64,000 nt of DNA, taken from assembly GCA_947427205.1 (NCBI GenBank), contig CANEHB010000002.1, forward strand, positions 62,001 through 126,000, written 5' to 3'. The notes beneath the pieces were generated by a model, which had not been told where the DNA came from, made no database searches, and worked only from the letters and a program-made list of their open reading frames with translations. This stretch comes from an uncultured Clostridium sp. Lineage in GTDB: Bacteria; Bacillota; Clostridia; TANB77; CAG-508. The position numbers and the translations under genes are program-made. Numbering within the stretch: the stretch's first letter is position 1; every line of letters begins with the position of its first letter. Of this stretch, positions 32,486-42,978 are shown in pieces.

Positions 32486-32609
32486 TTAAAAGATAAAAAA
32501 ATTATAATAAATGCAAAGTAATACCTAATTAATCTTTATGGATTTTGGGTGTTATTTTTTTGCATTACAAATATTTATAGAAGAATAAATTGAGAAAGGA
32601 GGCACTACT

Positions 32610-33647
32610 GTGAAAAAAGTAGGAATAATAACTATATTTGATGAGGATAATTATGGAAATAGATTACAAAATTATGCAGTACAAGAGGTTTTAGTTTCTC
32701 TTGGATTTGATGTAGAAACAATAAAAAATGTAAATATTATAGAAGAATATAATCTCTTAGAAGAAGTAAAAAAGGTATTACCAGAAAGAAGAGAAAAATT
32801 TTTAGATTTTAATAATTCAAATATGAAGATAAATGATGAGGTTATTATTCATGATAATGTACCAGAAAATTTCCATGAAAATTATGATTATTTTGTTATT
32901 GGAAGTGATCAAATATGGAATCATGAATTTCCAGAAAGATTTAGCAATTTTTCATTTGCAGAATTTGCACCAAAAGAAAAGAGAATTGCTTTTTCAGCTA
33001 GTTTTGGAATAGAAAATATAGAAAAAGATATATTTGAAAAATATGAAGCTTTAAAAGATGTAAGAGCCATATCAGTAAGAGAAAATGCAGGAGGTAAATT
33101 AGTAAAGGATATTACAGGAAGAGAAGATGCAACAGTACTAATTGATCCTACAATGATGCTTACAAAAGAAAAATGGATGACTGTAATGAAGAAACCAGAA
33201 ATGTTAAAAAGTGATAAATATATTTTAAAATATTTTTTAGGAAATGTCTCAGAAGAAAAAAATGCAGAAATAGAGAAATTTGCTAAGGAAAATGGATGCG
33301 ATATTATTGATATTTTAGATAAAGATAATTTTTATGCTACAGGACCAAGTGAATTTATATATTTAATAAAAAATTCATTTTTAGTGCTTACTGATTCTTT
33401 TCATTCTTGTGTGTTTTCAATATTATTTAATAGACCATTTTTAATATTTGATAGAGATCAAGAAGGAATGAGAAATATGAATTCTAGAATAGATACACTT
33501 TTAGAAAAATTTGATTTAGAGAATAGAAGATTTAATAATAAGATAGAAGAAAAAGATTTAAAAGTAGACTATACTAATTCATATAAAACATTAGAAAAAG
33601 AAAGAGAAAAAGTAATAGATTTTTTGACTAAAGCATTAGAATTATAA
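32610..33647 (+). CDS. Polysaccharide pyruvyl transferase family protein
   Basis: KKVGIITIFDEDNYGNRLQNYAVQEVL; IGSDQIWN; TDSFHSCVFSILFNRPF. Confidence 0.85.
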   Translation: MKKVGIITIFDEDNYGNRLQNYAVQEVLVSLGFDVETIKNVNIIEEYNLLEEVKKVLPERREKFLDFNNSNMKINDEVIIHDNVPENFHENYDYFVIGSDQIWNHEFPERFSNFSFAEFAPKEKRIAFSASFGIENIEKDIFEKYEALKDVRAISVRENAGGKLVKDITGREDATVLIDPTMMLTKEKWMTVMKKPEMLKSDKYILKYFLGNVSEEKNAEIEKFAKENGCDIIDILDKDNFYATGPSEFIYLIKNSFLVLTDSFHSCVFSILFNRPFLIFDRDQEGMRNMNSRIDTLLEKFDLENRRFNNKIEEKDLKVDYTNSYKTLEKEREKVIDFLTKALEL

Positions 33648-33662
33648 GAAAGATAATATAAA

Positions 33663-34760
33663 ATGATAGAAATTAAAGATAAAACAAAATGTTGTGGATG
33701 CTTTTCATGTAAAAATATATGTCCACAAAATGCAATATCGATGGTTGAAGATGAATATGGTTTTAAATACCCAAATATAAATTATAATATTTGTACTAAT
33801 TGTGGTTTGTGTGAAAAGGTATGCCCTATAATAAATAAAAAGCAAGAAAGCAGTGAAAATAGTAGAGCATATGCAGCAATTAGTAAAAACGAAAACACAA
33901 GAATGAAGAGTTCTTCTGGAGGGATGTTTTCAATAATAGCTGAAAACATAATTAATGAAGGTGGAATTGTTTATGGTGCTCAGTTTAATGAAAAATTTTT
34001 AGTAGAGCATTCTAGAGCAGAAACTATAGAAGAAATATCTAAGTTTAGAGGCTCAAAGTATGTGCAAAGTGATATAAATAAGATTTTTAAAGAAGTAAAA
34101 AAGGATTTAATACAAGGAAGAAAAGTTTTATTTACAGGTACTCCTTGTCAAGTAGAGGGATTAATATCTTTTTTAATCAAACCTTTTGATAATCTATATA
34201 CGCAAGATTTTATATGTCATGGTGTACCATCAAAAAAAGTTTGGGAAAAATATTTAGAATATAGAAAAAAGCTAGATAATAGTGAGCCTAATAAAATAAA
34301 TTTTAGAAATAAAGAAAACAAAGGTTGGAATGAGTATCAATTATTATTTGAATATAATGAAAATAAAAAATATATAGATCATAATGAAGATTTATTTATG
34401 AAAGCTTTTTTAAGTGATATAGCATTAAGAGATTCTTGCTATAAATGTGAATTTAAAAAGAAACATAGAATATCAGATATAACTTTAGCAGATTTTTGGG
34501 GAATTAATAATGTGCTTCCAGAAATGAATGATGAAAAGGGAACTTCTTTAATAATTATTAATTCAGAAAAAGGAAATAAATTGCTTAAAGAGATTCAAGA
34601 TAAAGCAGTGATAAAAGAAGTAGATATTGAATGTGCAATAAAATATAATAAAAGTATGATTCAATCAGCAACTATTAATGATAATAGAGAAAAATTCTTT
34701 CAAAATTTAAAAATGGACAATTTTGAAAACCTAATTGATAGATTTATTGAGAAAAAATGA
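33663..34760 (+). CDS. Coenzyme F420 hydrogenase/dehydrogenase beta-subunit-like Fe-S protein
   Basis: CCGCFSCKNICPQNAI and CTNCGLCEKVCPI ferredoxin motifs; FTGTPCQVEGL; DFWGI. Confidence 0.8.
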   Translation: MIEIKDKTKCCGCFSCKNICPQNAISMVEDEYGFKYPNINYNICTNCGLCEKVCPIINKKQESSENSRAYAAISKNENTRMKSSSGGMFSIIAENIINEGGIVYGAQFNEKFLVEHSRAETIEEISKFRGSKYVQSDINKIFKEVKKDLIQGRKVLFTGTPCQVEGLISFLIKPFDNLYTQDFICHGVPSKKVWEKYLEYRKKLDNSEPNKINFRNKENKGWNEYQLLFEYNENKKYIDHNEDLFMKAFLSDIALRDSCYKCEFKKKHRISDITLADFWGINNVLPEMNDEKGTSLIIINSEKGNKLLKEIQDKAVIKEVDIECAIKYNKSMIQSATINDNREKFFQNLKMDNFENLIDRFIEKK

Positions 34761-34764
34761 GATA

Positions 34765-34796
34765 TACCGTGCTAGAAAAAGCACGGTATTTTTAAA
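34765..34796 (+). terminator. Rho-independent terminator
   Basis: taccgtgctagaaaaagcacggtatttttaa. Confidence 0.75.
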
Positions 34797-34911
34797 ATGG
34801 AATTATTAGAGAAATATACATTTTTTACCTAAAAATAGCTTAAAATCAAATTTCAATAATTTGACAATTTACATAAATTTATAGTATAATAGAATATGAG
34901 GTTGAAACTTT

Positions 34912-35958
34912 ATGTATTATAATTGGAAAGAAAAAACTAATACTGAAGAACTAAAAATAGTATGTAATTTAATAAAAAATGGCGAATTAGTTATTTTCCC
35001 AACAGAAACAGTTTATGGAATTGGAGCTAACGCATTAGATCCAATAGCAGTAGGGAAAATATTTATGGCAAAAGGCAGACCATCTGATAATCCATTAATA
35101 GTTCATTTAGCAGATAGAAGAAAAATAAATGACTATGTAGAAGATATCACAGAAATGGAACAAAGATTAATAGATGCTTTTATGCCAGGACCATTTACAC
35201 TTATATTAAAAAGAAAACCAATTATTCCAGACATCGTAACAGGAGGATTAGATACAGTTGGTATAAGAATACCAGAAAATGTTATAGCTAAAGGAATAAT
35301 AACTTTTTCAGGAGTACCAATAGCTGCACCAAGTGCAAATATATCAGGAAAACCAAGTGGTACAAATATTGAAGATATAAGAAAAGAACTAGAAGGAAAG
35401 GTATCTGCTATTGTTGATGGAGGAAAAACAAGTATAGGTTTGGAATCAACAGTAGTAAAGGTAATAGACGAAGTACCAGTAATTTTAAGACCAGGAGGAA
35501 TTACTCCAGAAGATATTGAAAGAGTTGCAGGAAGAGTAAAAATTGACAGAAATGTTTTTTGTCCACTGAATGAAGAACAAATAATAGAAAGTCCAGGAGT
35601 GAAATATAGGCATTATGCACCAAACACTAAATGCAAATTAATATATTCTAATAATGAAGAAGCACAAATTTTTCTAATGAAAAAAATCATAAAGGAATAC
35701 AAAGGAGATGTTGTGGTAGTAGGATTCGAAGAACATAAAGAACGAATTGTAGTATCACGAGGAAGATATATAAGTATAGGAAGTAAGGATAATTTAGAAG
35801 AAGTTGCTCAAAATATTTTTTCAGCATTAAGAAAAGCAGATCAAATAAGAGCTAATGTAATTCTAATAGAAGGGATGGAGAGATATGGAATTGGAGTAGC
35901 AATAATGAATAGATTATTGAGAACTTGCGAATACGATTATATTGAAATAATTGAATAA
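34912..35958 (+). CDS. L-threonylcarbamoyladenylate synthase (Sua5/YwlC/TsaC)
   Basis: GELVIFPTETVYGIGANALDP; KGRPSDNPLIVHLAD; Sua5 C-terminal domain with SPGVKYRHYAP. Confidence 0.9.
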   Translation: MYYNWKEKTNTEELKIVCNLIKNGELVIFPTETVYGIGANALDPIAVGKIFMAKGRPSDNPLIVHLADRRKINDYVEDITEMEQRLIDAFMPGPFTLILKRKPIIPDIVTGGLDTVGIRIPENVIAKGIITFSGVPIAAPSANISGKPSGTNIEDIRKELEGKVSAIVDGGKTSIGLESTVVKVIDEVPVILRPGGITPEDIERVAGRVKIDRNVFCPLNEEQIIESPGVKYRHYAPNTKCKLIYSNNEEAQIFLMKKIIKEYKGDVVVVGFEEHKERIVVSRGRYISIGSKDNLEEVAQNIFSALRKADQIRANVILIEGMERYGIGVAIMNRLLRTCEYDYIEIIE

Positions 35959-35997
35959 CTAAAGAATATTTTTAAAATATTTAGGAGGAAATTAAAT

Positions 35998-37065
35998 ATG
36001 AATAAATCTGAAAAGGTTGAAAATCAACCAGAAAAAATAAGATTTAGTGTTATTATGTGTGCATATAATTTAGAGAAAATTGTTGGGACTGCAATAAATA
36101 GTGTACTTGAACAAAGATTTAAAAATTTTGAATTATTAGTTGTAAACGATGGTTCAGCTGATAAAACTTTAAATGTATTAAGAAAATATGAAAAGAAAGA
36201 TTCTAGAGTTAGAGTTATAAATAATGAAAAGAACATTGGATTAAGTGCATCAAGAAATAAAGCAATTAAAGAAGCAAAAGGTGAATATATTGTTCACTTG
36301 GATGGTGATGATACATTATATAATAGAGAAACATTAAGAAGAATTGATGAGACAATAGGAAACGAAGATGTTGATATAACATATTTTGGTGTACAATATG
36401 TAGGTGGAACAAACAAGGCATATCTTCCAAACGCTAAAAATTCTACAAAAGAAGCTAGAATCGTATGTGATATGCACTTCGCAGTTGCAAGCAAAGTTTG
36501 GAGAAGAGAATTTTTAGAAGAAAATGATATAACATTTATAGAAGGTATGTATTATGAAGATATGGTATATTCTATAAAAGCTGCTATTTTATCTAAAAAA
36601 TTAAAATACGGTGCTTTTCCAATATACATATATTACAGAAACAGAGAAGGAAGTATAATGGCTACACCAAATATAAAAAGATGTAAAGATATGTATAAAA
36701 TGTTATATTATTTAATGGAATTATATGAAGAAACACCAGAGGAATTACAACCATATTTATTAAGTTTTATTAAAAATGAAACTTTTGGAGTTCCAGTACG
36801 TGTAGAAGGTATATTAAAATCATTAAAAGATAAAAGTTATACACCAGTATTTCCAAAAAGAAATTATGTGTTCTTAGGTGATGAACCAACAGTTGTAAAT
36901 GGAAATAATATTCCAAATGGTTCACCAAAAGTAATACCAATTTCTGTAGCAACAAATGATCAAACTTCTGAAATACCAGTAAAAGCTGTAGAAGAAAAGA
37001 TGGTAGCAGATGATATTTCTAAAAAAAGTGGTATTTCAAGTTTAAAATTTGATGATAAAAAGTAA
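35998..37065 (+). CDS. Glycosyltransferase family 2
   Basis: FSVIMCAYNLEKIVGTAINSVLEQRFKNFELLVVNDGSADKT; HLDGDD. Confidence 0.85.
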   Translation: MNKSEKVENQPEKIRFSVIMCAYNLEKIVGTAINSVLEQRFKNFELLVVNDGSADKTLNVLRKYEKKDSRVRVINNEKNIGLSASRNKAIKEAKGEYIVHLDGDDTLYNRETLRRIDETIGNEDVDITYFGVQYVGGTNKAYLPNAKNSTKEARIVCDMHFAVASKVWRREFLEENDITFIEGMYYEDMVYSIKAAILSKKLKYGAFPIYIYYRNREGSIMATPNIKRCKDMYKMLYYLMELYEETPEELQPYLLSFIKNETFGVPVRVEGILKSLKDKSYTPVFPKRNYVFLGDEPTVVNGNNIPNGSPKVIPISVATNDQTSEIPVKAVEEKMVADDISKKSGISSLKFDDKK

Positions 37066-37110
37066 TAATAAATTATTCTAATAAGTGTAAAAAATAATTT
37101 AGAATTAGTT

Positions 37111-37746
37111 ATGCTAATGGATTGGAAAAAAATGAAAACAAAAATTTATATAGTTAGACATACACAGACAGTAGGCAATATTGAACATAGATTAACAGGA
37201 AGAAAAGATTACGAAGTTACAGAGCAAGGAAAAATTTATGTATCAAAAATGACGGAAAGATTAAAAGATGTTAAATTTGATATAGCATATGCAAGTACAT
37301 CTAAAAGAACAAGTAAAACTATACAAGAATTGGCAGATTTGAATAATTTACAAATTATTGAGGATGAAGGCTTATGCGAAATGTATTTTGGAATTTATGA
37401 TGGTAAGACTTGGGATGAAGTAAATAGAATTGATCCTAAAATTGATATGTTACATCAAGAAACAAATGAAATTTTAGAAATTCCAGAGCAAGAAACAACA
37501 GAGGAAGTAACAGAAAGAATGTATAACACTATGACTAGTATAGCAAATAAAAATCTTGGGAAAAATGTTTTAATATGTTCTCATGGTGTTGCAATAGAAG
37601 CTTTTTTGAGAAAAATTAAAGGATTACCTTTTTCAGAACAAAGGCAAGAAAATAGTCAAAAAAATACAAGTATAAATATTGTTACATATGACAGTAATAC
37701 GAAAAGCTTTGAAATCGAGTTATTAAATGATTTTAGTCATTTATAA
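37111..37746 (+). CDS. Histidine phosphatase (phosphoglycerate mutase-like)
   Basis: IYIVRHTQTVGNIEHRLTGRKDYEVTEQG; ICSHGVAIEAFLR. Confidence 0.85.
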   Translation: MLMDWKKMKTKIYIVRHTQTVGNIEHRLTGRKDYEVTEQGKIYVSKMTERLKDVKFDIAYASTSKRTSKTIQELADLNNLQIIEDEGLCEMYFGIYDGKTWDEVNRIDPKIDMLHQETNEILEIPEQETTEEVTERMYNTMTSIANKNLGKNVLICSHGVAIEAFLRKIKGLPFSEQRQENSQKNTSINIVTYDSNTKSFEIELLNDFSHL

Positions 37747-37793
37747 AATACAAAAAAGGAAGAACATGAAGAAAGATAAATTATAAATATGAT

Positions 37794-37840
37794 AAAAGCA
37801 AGAATAAATAATTTTGATTTATTCTTGCTCTTTTATTTAG
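37794..37840 (+). terminator. Rho-independent terminator
   Basis: aaaagcaagaataaataattttgatttattcttgctctttt. Confidence 0.7.
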
Positions 37841-37921
37841 TAATAAATGTATAGAAAAAATTTAATATTGTAATTATTACTAAAATGCCGTATAATAATA
37901 TAGATTAAAAGGAGTAAAGTT

Positions 37922-38494
37922 ATGTATTTAATAGTAGGTTTAGGAAATCCAGAATCAGATTATTCCAAAACAAGACATAATATGGGATTTAATGTTATAA
38001 ATAAACTTTCAGAAAAATACGATATAGAAGTAAATAAGTCTAAATTTAAAGGATTAGTAGGAAATGGATTAATAAATGGAGAAAAAGTAATTTTATTAAA
38101 ACCACAAACTTTTATGAATTTAAGTGGAGAATCAGTAGTTGAAGTAATGAATTTTTATAAGATTTCTGAAGAAGAGCTTATAGTAATATATGATGATATA
38201 GATATAAATCCAGGAAGCATAAGAATACGAAAAAATGGGTCAGCAGGAACACATAATGGAATGAAATCTATTATAAGTTGTATAGGTACAGAGAATTTTT
38301 GCAGAGTTAGAGTTGGAATAGGAAAACCTAAAGAGCATGTAGATATGATTACACATGTTATTGGACATATATCAGATGATGAACTTAAAAGCCTTAATGA
38401 AGGAGTAGAAATTGCAGTAGATGCCATTTCTGAAATTGTTAAAAATAATATAGATTCAGCAATGAATAAATTTAATAAAAAGAAAGATGTTTAA
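37922..38494 (+). CDS. pth: Peptidyl-tRNA hydrolase
   Basis: MYLIVGLGNPESDYSKTRHNMGFNVI; KPQTFMNLSGESV; GSAGTHNGMKSI. Confidence 0.95.
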   Translation: MYLIVGLGNPESDYSKTRHNMGFNVINKLSEKYDIEVNKSKFKGLVGNGLINGEKVILLKPQTFMNLSGESVVEVMNFYKISEEELIVIYDDIDINPGSIRIRKNGSAGTHNGMKSIISCIGTENFCRVRVGIGKPKEHVDMITHVIGHISDDELKSLNEGVEIAVDAISEIVKNNIDSAMNKFNKKKDV

Positions 38495-39670
38495 ATGAAA
38501 GAATTAGTAATTTGTAGTACAGATAATAGAAAAATAATTGCACTAATTGAAGATGAAGAATTAGTTGAAAAATATGAAGAAGATGAAGAAGATAAATCAA
38601 TAGAAGGAAATATTTATGTAGGAAAAGTACAAAATGTTTTAACAGGTCTTCAATCTGCTTTTGTTAATATTGGAGAAAAAAGAAATGCTTTTATACATGT
38701 AAAAGATATTTTGCCTAAAGTAGATATAACAAAAAATGAAGAAGTAGAAGAAAAACCAATAAATAAATTAATAAAACCAGGTGATCCTTTAATCGTTGAA
38801 GTGAAGAAAGAAGCAGTTGATAAAAAAGGACCTAGATTATCTACACATATTAGTTTAACAAGTAGATTTGTAGTGTTTATGCCAAACGCAGATTTTATAA
38901 CTGTTTCACAAAAAATAGAAGATGAAAATGAAAAATTAAGACTAAAAGAAATAGTAAGTAAATATTTACCAGATGGAACAGGAGCTATTATTAGAACTGT
39001 AGCTGAAGGACGAGCAGAAGACGAAATAAAAAATGATATTTTAAAAACTATTGAAAAATGGAAAAATATAAAATTAAAACAAGTAGAAAAATTCCCACAA
39101 AAAATATATGATAAAGGTGGAGTTTTAAAGAAAACAGTTGTTGATTTAGTTGATAGTAACCTTGATAAAATAATTGTACAAAACAAAAATGATTTAGAGA
39201 CAGTAAAAACAATATTAGATGAAATAGATTCTAATATTAATATAGAAATTGATGAAAATATTTTATCAAAATATTCACTAGAAAAACAAATGAAACAAGC
39301 AGAAAATAAAAAAGTATGGCTTAAGAGTGGTGCGTTTATAACAATAGATAAAACAGAAGCATTAGTAGCAATAGATGTAAATTCAGGAAAATTTATAGGA
39401 AAAGATGATGCAGAAGAAACTATAACAGCTGTTAATATTGAAGCAGCAAAAGAAATATCAAAACAGATTAGATTAAGAGATATTAGCGGAATAATTGTAA
39501 TAGATTTTATTGACATGCAAAAAGAAGAAAATAAAAATGCAGTAATTAGCGAAATTGTTAAAAATAGTAAAAAGGATAGATCAAAAGTACAGGTTGAAGA
39601 ATTTACAAAATTAAATTTAATGGAAATTACTAGAAAACATATAAATAGTAAAAAGAGTTTTGAAAAATAA
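38495..39670 (+). CDS. Ribonuclease E/G family protein
   Basis: S1-like IYVGKVQNVLTGLQSAFVNIGEKRNAFIH; KTEALVAIDVNSGKF; IIVIDFIDM. Confidence 0.9.
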   Translation: MKELVICSTDNRKIIALIEDEELVEKYEEDEEDKSIEGNIYVGKVQNVLTGLQSAFVNIGEKRNAFIHVKDILPKVDITKNEEVEEKPINKLIKPGDPLIVEVKKEAVDKKGPRLSTHISLTSRFVVFMPNADFITVSQKIEDENEKLRLKEIVSKYLPDGTGAIIRTVAEGRAEDEIKNDILKTIEKWKNIKLKQVEKFPQKIYDKGGVLKKTVVDLVDSNLDKIIVQNKNDLETVKTILDEIDSNINIEIDENILSKYSLEKQMKQAENKKVWLKSGAFITIDKTEALVAIDVNSGKFIGKDDAEETITAVNIEAAKEISKQIRLRDISGIIVIDFIDMQKEENKNAVISEIVKNSKKDRSKVQVEEFTKLNLMEITRKHINSKKSFEK

Positions 39671-39901
39671 GTACGAATTAATAAAGCGATAAAATTTGTT
39701 TTATTAATTCGCTTTTTATTTAATAGTAATGTAGTTTATATTGAATAAAAATTTTCTATAACAGAAAATAAAAAATATGTAAGAGACAAATTATACTTAT
39801 TTCAAAGATTATACTGATTTTGTATATATAAAAAAATTTTTTTATTTTTTTGAAACCAAAATGGTGTTTAATTTGTATTAATAGTAGGTGGGGGGAAAAA
39901 T

Positions 39902-40372
39902 ATGCAAAAAGATGTAAATGAAATAATAGAAAAATATTCTGATATGGTATATAGGATAGCAATTACACGATGTGGAACAGTTGAAAATGCAGAAGATGTA
40001 TTTCAAGATGTTTTTATGAAATATAGTGAAAATAATCCTAAATTTGAAAATAGCGAACATGAAAAAGCATGGTTTATTAGAGTAACAATAAATCTAACCA
40101 AAAATCTTAAAACATCCTCTTGGAATAAAAAAGTAATTACATTAGATGAAAGTATTGTTTTTGAAAAGAAAGAAGAAAGTGATGTATTTTCAATTGTTTG
40201 TGAACTACCTCAAAACTATAGAACAGTAATATATTTATTATATTATGAAGGATACAAAGTAAAGGAAATATCTGATTTGATGAAAAAAAGTGAAGGAACC
40301 ATAAAAACATGGTTATTTAGAGCGAGAGAAATTTTAAAAGAAAAATTAGAAGGAGGTTTTGAAAATGAATAA
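39902..40372 (+). CDS. ECF-type sigma factor
   Basis: YRIAITRCGTVENAEDVFQDVFMKY; YEGYKVKEISDLMKKSEGTIKTWLFRAREILKEKL. Confidence 0.85.
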   Translation: MQKDVNEIIEKYSDMVYRIAITRCGTVENAEDVFQDVFMKYSENNPKFENSEHEKAWFIRVTINLTKNLKTSSWNKKVITLDESIVFEKKEESDVFSIVCELPQNYRTVIYLLYYEGYKVKEISDLMKKSEGTIKTWLFRAREILKEKLEGGFENE

Positions 40373-42455
40373 AGATAATTATAAAAATGCAATAAATCAA
40401 ATACATGCAAGTGATGAATTAAAAGAGAAAACTATAGAGAAGATGAAAAAAAGAAAAAATAATAAATCATTATACTTAAAATATTTATCTGCATGTGCTG
40501 TATTTGTATTAGTTTTTTCTGTAGGATTTATGGAATTAAAGAAAGGTGATTTTATACAAGATTCAGATGTTATACCAAATAATACAGAAAAAATAGCAGT
40601 TTCAAATAATGATTTACCTAGATTTGAAAGTATGAAAGAATTAAAAGAAGTTTTAAAAGAAAATACTTATAATAGTAGAAGCAAAGGATTAATGTTTGAT
40701 TCAATTACTGAAAGTGCAACAAATTCAGAAAATGTTAAAATGGAAGCAACACAATCACAAGAAGAACTATCTTCAGATTTAGCAACTTCAACTACTACAA
40801 CAAGTAAGGAGCATTCAACCACAAATGTACAAGTTGAAAATGTTGATGAAGCAGATATAATAAAAACTGATGGAGATTACATTTACTATATAACATATGA
40901 TAAAGTTTTTATTGTAAAAGCAGATGAATTAGAAATTATTTCTACTATTGAAATAAAAGAAGATGGTAAAAAGTCATTTTCCCCACAAGAACTTTTTATA
41001 AATAAAGATAAATTAGTATTATTAGGAAATTTATATGAATATGAAGAAAATTTAACAAGAGAAAAACAAAGTATTGAAGAAGAAGCAAATTCAGAAGAAA
41101 TTGCAGATGATATGGTATATTATGATGTAGCGAGAATAAGTAAAAGTAATACAGCAGTAGCAATGGTTTATAACATATCAAATAAAGAAAAACCAGAGTT
41201 TATTAGACAAGTTGGATTAGATGGATATTATATAAATTCAAGAATGATAGGTGATAATATATACTTTATTAGTAATAAAAATACTTATTATTATGATAAT
41301 TTAAAAGACGAAGAGTTTTTACCAAGAGTAATAGATGCTGAAGGAAAAACAAGATATATTGAATGTACAGATATAGCATATTTTAAAGGAACAGAAAATT
41401 ATAGCTATATGTTAGTTGGTGGTTTTAATATCAATAATAATGAAGAAATGAATGTAGAAACATTTTTTGGAGCAAGTACTACAGATGTATATGCAAGTGA
41501 AAAGAATTTATATATAACACAAGCTAAGTATGATAATTATTATAGATCAGGTACAGTAATATATAAATTTAATTTAGATAATTCTAAAATTGTTTTAACA
41601 GCAAAAGGTGAAGTTGAAGGATATATAAACAATCAATTTTCAATGGATGAGTATGATGGAAATTTAAGAATTGCAACAACATATTATATAAAAAATGAAA
41701 ATGAAGAAAGTTCAGAAGAAATTGATGGAATGAGTGTAACAAATATAATTGAAGATAATTATAGTAACAGATTATATGTATTAGATGAAAATTTAAAAGA
41801 AATTGGAAGAATAGATGATTTAGCAAAAGAAGAAAAAATATATTCTGTAAGATTTATGGGGAAGATTGGATATATAGTAACATTTGAGCAAGTAGATCCA
41901 TTATTTGTAATAGACTTATCAGATCCAGCTAATCCACAAATTAAGGGAGAATTAAAAATTCCAGGATATAGTTCATACTTACATCCATATGATGAAAACC
42001 ATATAATTGGAATTGGATATAATACAAAATCAAATAGACATGGTGGAATAACTACAGATAATATGAAAATGTCTATGTTTGATGTATCTGATGTAGAAAA
42101 TCCAAAAGAAATGTTTAGTATTGATATAGGTGAAAGCTACACAAGTTCAGATATATTGTATAATCACAAAGCATTATTTTATAAAAAATCAGATAATTTA
42201 ATTGGATTTCCAGTAAATTATAATGGAAAAAATGAAATTATTATATACAAAATTGATTTAGAAGAAGACTTTAAAGAGTATTTCAAAATTACAAATGAAA
42301 GAGGATATTATGGACAAAGAATGATTTATATAGAAGATATATTATATATTTTAAATGATAGAGAAATTGTTTCATATGATTTAAATACATTTGAAAAAGT
42401 AAAAGAATTAAAATTAGATGTGGACTTAGAAACAAATGGAATTATAGCTTATTAA
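40365..42455 (+). CDS. Membrane-anchored protein with C-terminal beta-propeller domain
   Basis: N-terminal TM after the sigma factor; VQVENVDEADIIKTDGDYIYYI family motif. Confidence 0.75.
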   Translation: MNKDNYKNAINQIHASDELKEKTIEKMKKRKNNKSLYLKYLSACAVFVLVFSVGFMELKKGDFIQDSDVIPNNTEKIAVSNNDLPRFESMKELKEVLKENTYNSRSKGLMFDSITESATNSENVKMEATQSQEELSSDLATSTTTTSKEHSTTNVQVENVDEADIIKTDGDYIYYITYDKVFIVKADELEIISTIEIKEDGKKSFSPQELFINKDKLVLLGNLYEYEENLTREKQSIEEEANSEEIADDMVYYDVARISKSNTAVAMVYNISNKEKPEFIRQVGLDGYYINSRMIGDNIYFISNKNTYYYDNLKDEEFLPRVIDAEGKTRYIECTDIAYFKGTENYSYMLVGGFNINNNEEMNVETFFGASTTDVYASEKNLYITQAKYDNYYRSGTVIYKFNLDNSKIVLTAKGEVEGYINNQFSMDEYDGNLRIATTYYIKNENEESSEEIDGMSVTNIIEDNYSNRLYVLDENLKEIGRIDDLAKEEKIYSVRFMGKIGYIVTFEQVDPLFVIDLSDPANPQIKGELKIPGYSSYLHPYDENHIIGIGYNTKSNRHGGITTDNMKMSMFDVSDVENPKEMFSIDIGESYTSSDILYNHKALFYKKSDNLIGFPVNYNGKNEIIIYKIDLEEDFKEYFKITNERGYYGQRMIYIEDILYILNDREIVSYDLNTFEKVKELKLDVDLETNGIIAY

Positions 42456-42472
42456 AAAATCTAAGGATAATC

Positions 42473-42537
42473 TAGACATGGGGACGTTGTTGTTGTCTAA
42501 AATAATATTTTAGACAACAACAACGTCCCCATGTCTA
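42473..42537. repeat. REP-like palindrome, family B copy 2
   Basis: tagacatggggacgttgttgttgtctaaaataatattttagacaacaacaacgtccccatgtcta, near-perfect dyad. Confidence 0.8.
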
Positions 42538-42722
42538 AATTTTTTTCCAAAATTCGATATTGTAAAAAAGCATATCATAATATATAATAGAATAGATTAT
42601 AAAAGACTTAATATATAATTTTTATATAGATAAAATTAATTAAAAATGTTTATTGGTAGAACATAAAAAACCAAAATATTACATAAGGAGAGTATTGAAA
42701 AAAATTCAATACAAATAAGAAA

Positions 42723-42962
42723 ATGAGTATCATATCATTTGCAATTGGAATAGCAGTTCTAATGATTGTTTTAAAAATTATATCATTACCATTTAGAATT
42801 ATTATGAAATTTGTAATTAATTCTATAATAGGTGGAATTATTCTAGCAATTTGTTCATTTATGGGAATTGGAATAATTATATATTGGTGGACTGTATTAC
42901 TTACAGGACTATTTGGAGTTCCAGGACTAGTTATAGCAACAATAATAACAATATTAATGTAG
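42723..42962 (+). CDS. BofA-like (pro-sigmaK processing inhibitor family) membrane protein
   Basis: FVINSIIGGIILAICSFMGIGI...LLTGLFGVPGLVIATIITILM. Confidence 0.65.
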   Translation: MSIISFAIGIAVLMIVLKIISLPFRIIMKFVINSIIGGIILAICSFMGIGIIIYWWTVLLTGLFGVPGLVIATIITILM

Positions 42963-42978
42963 TAAAGGAAAAGTAATA

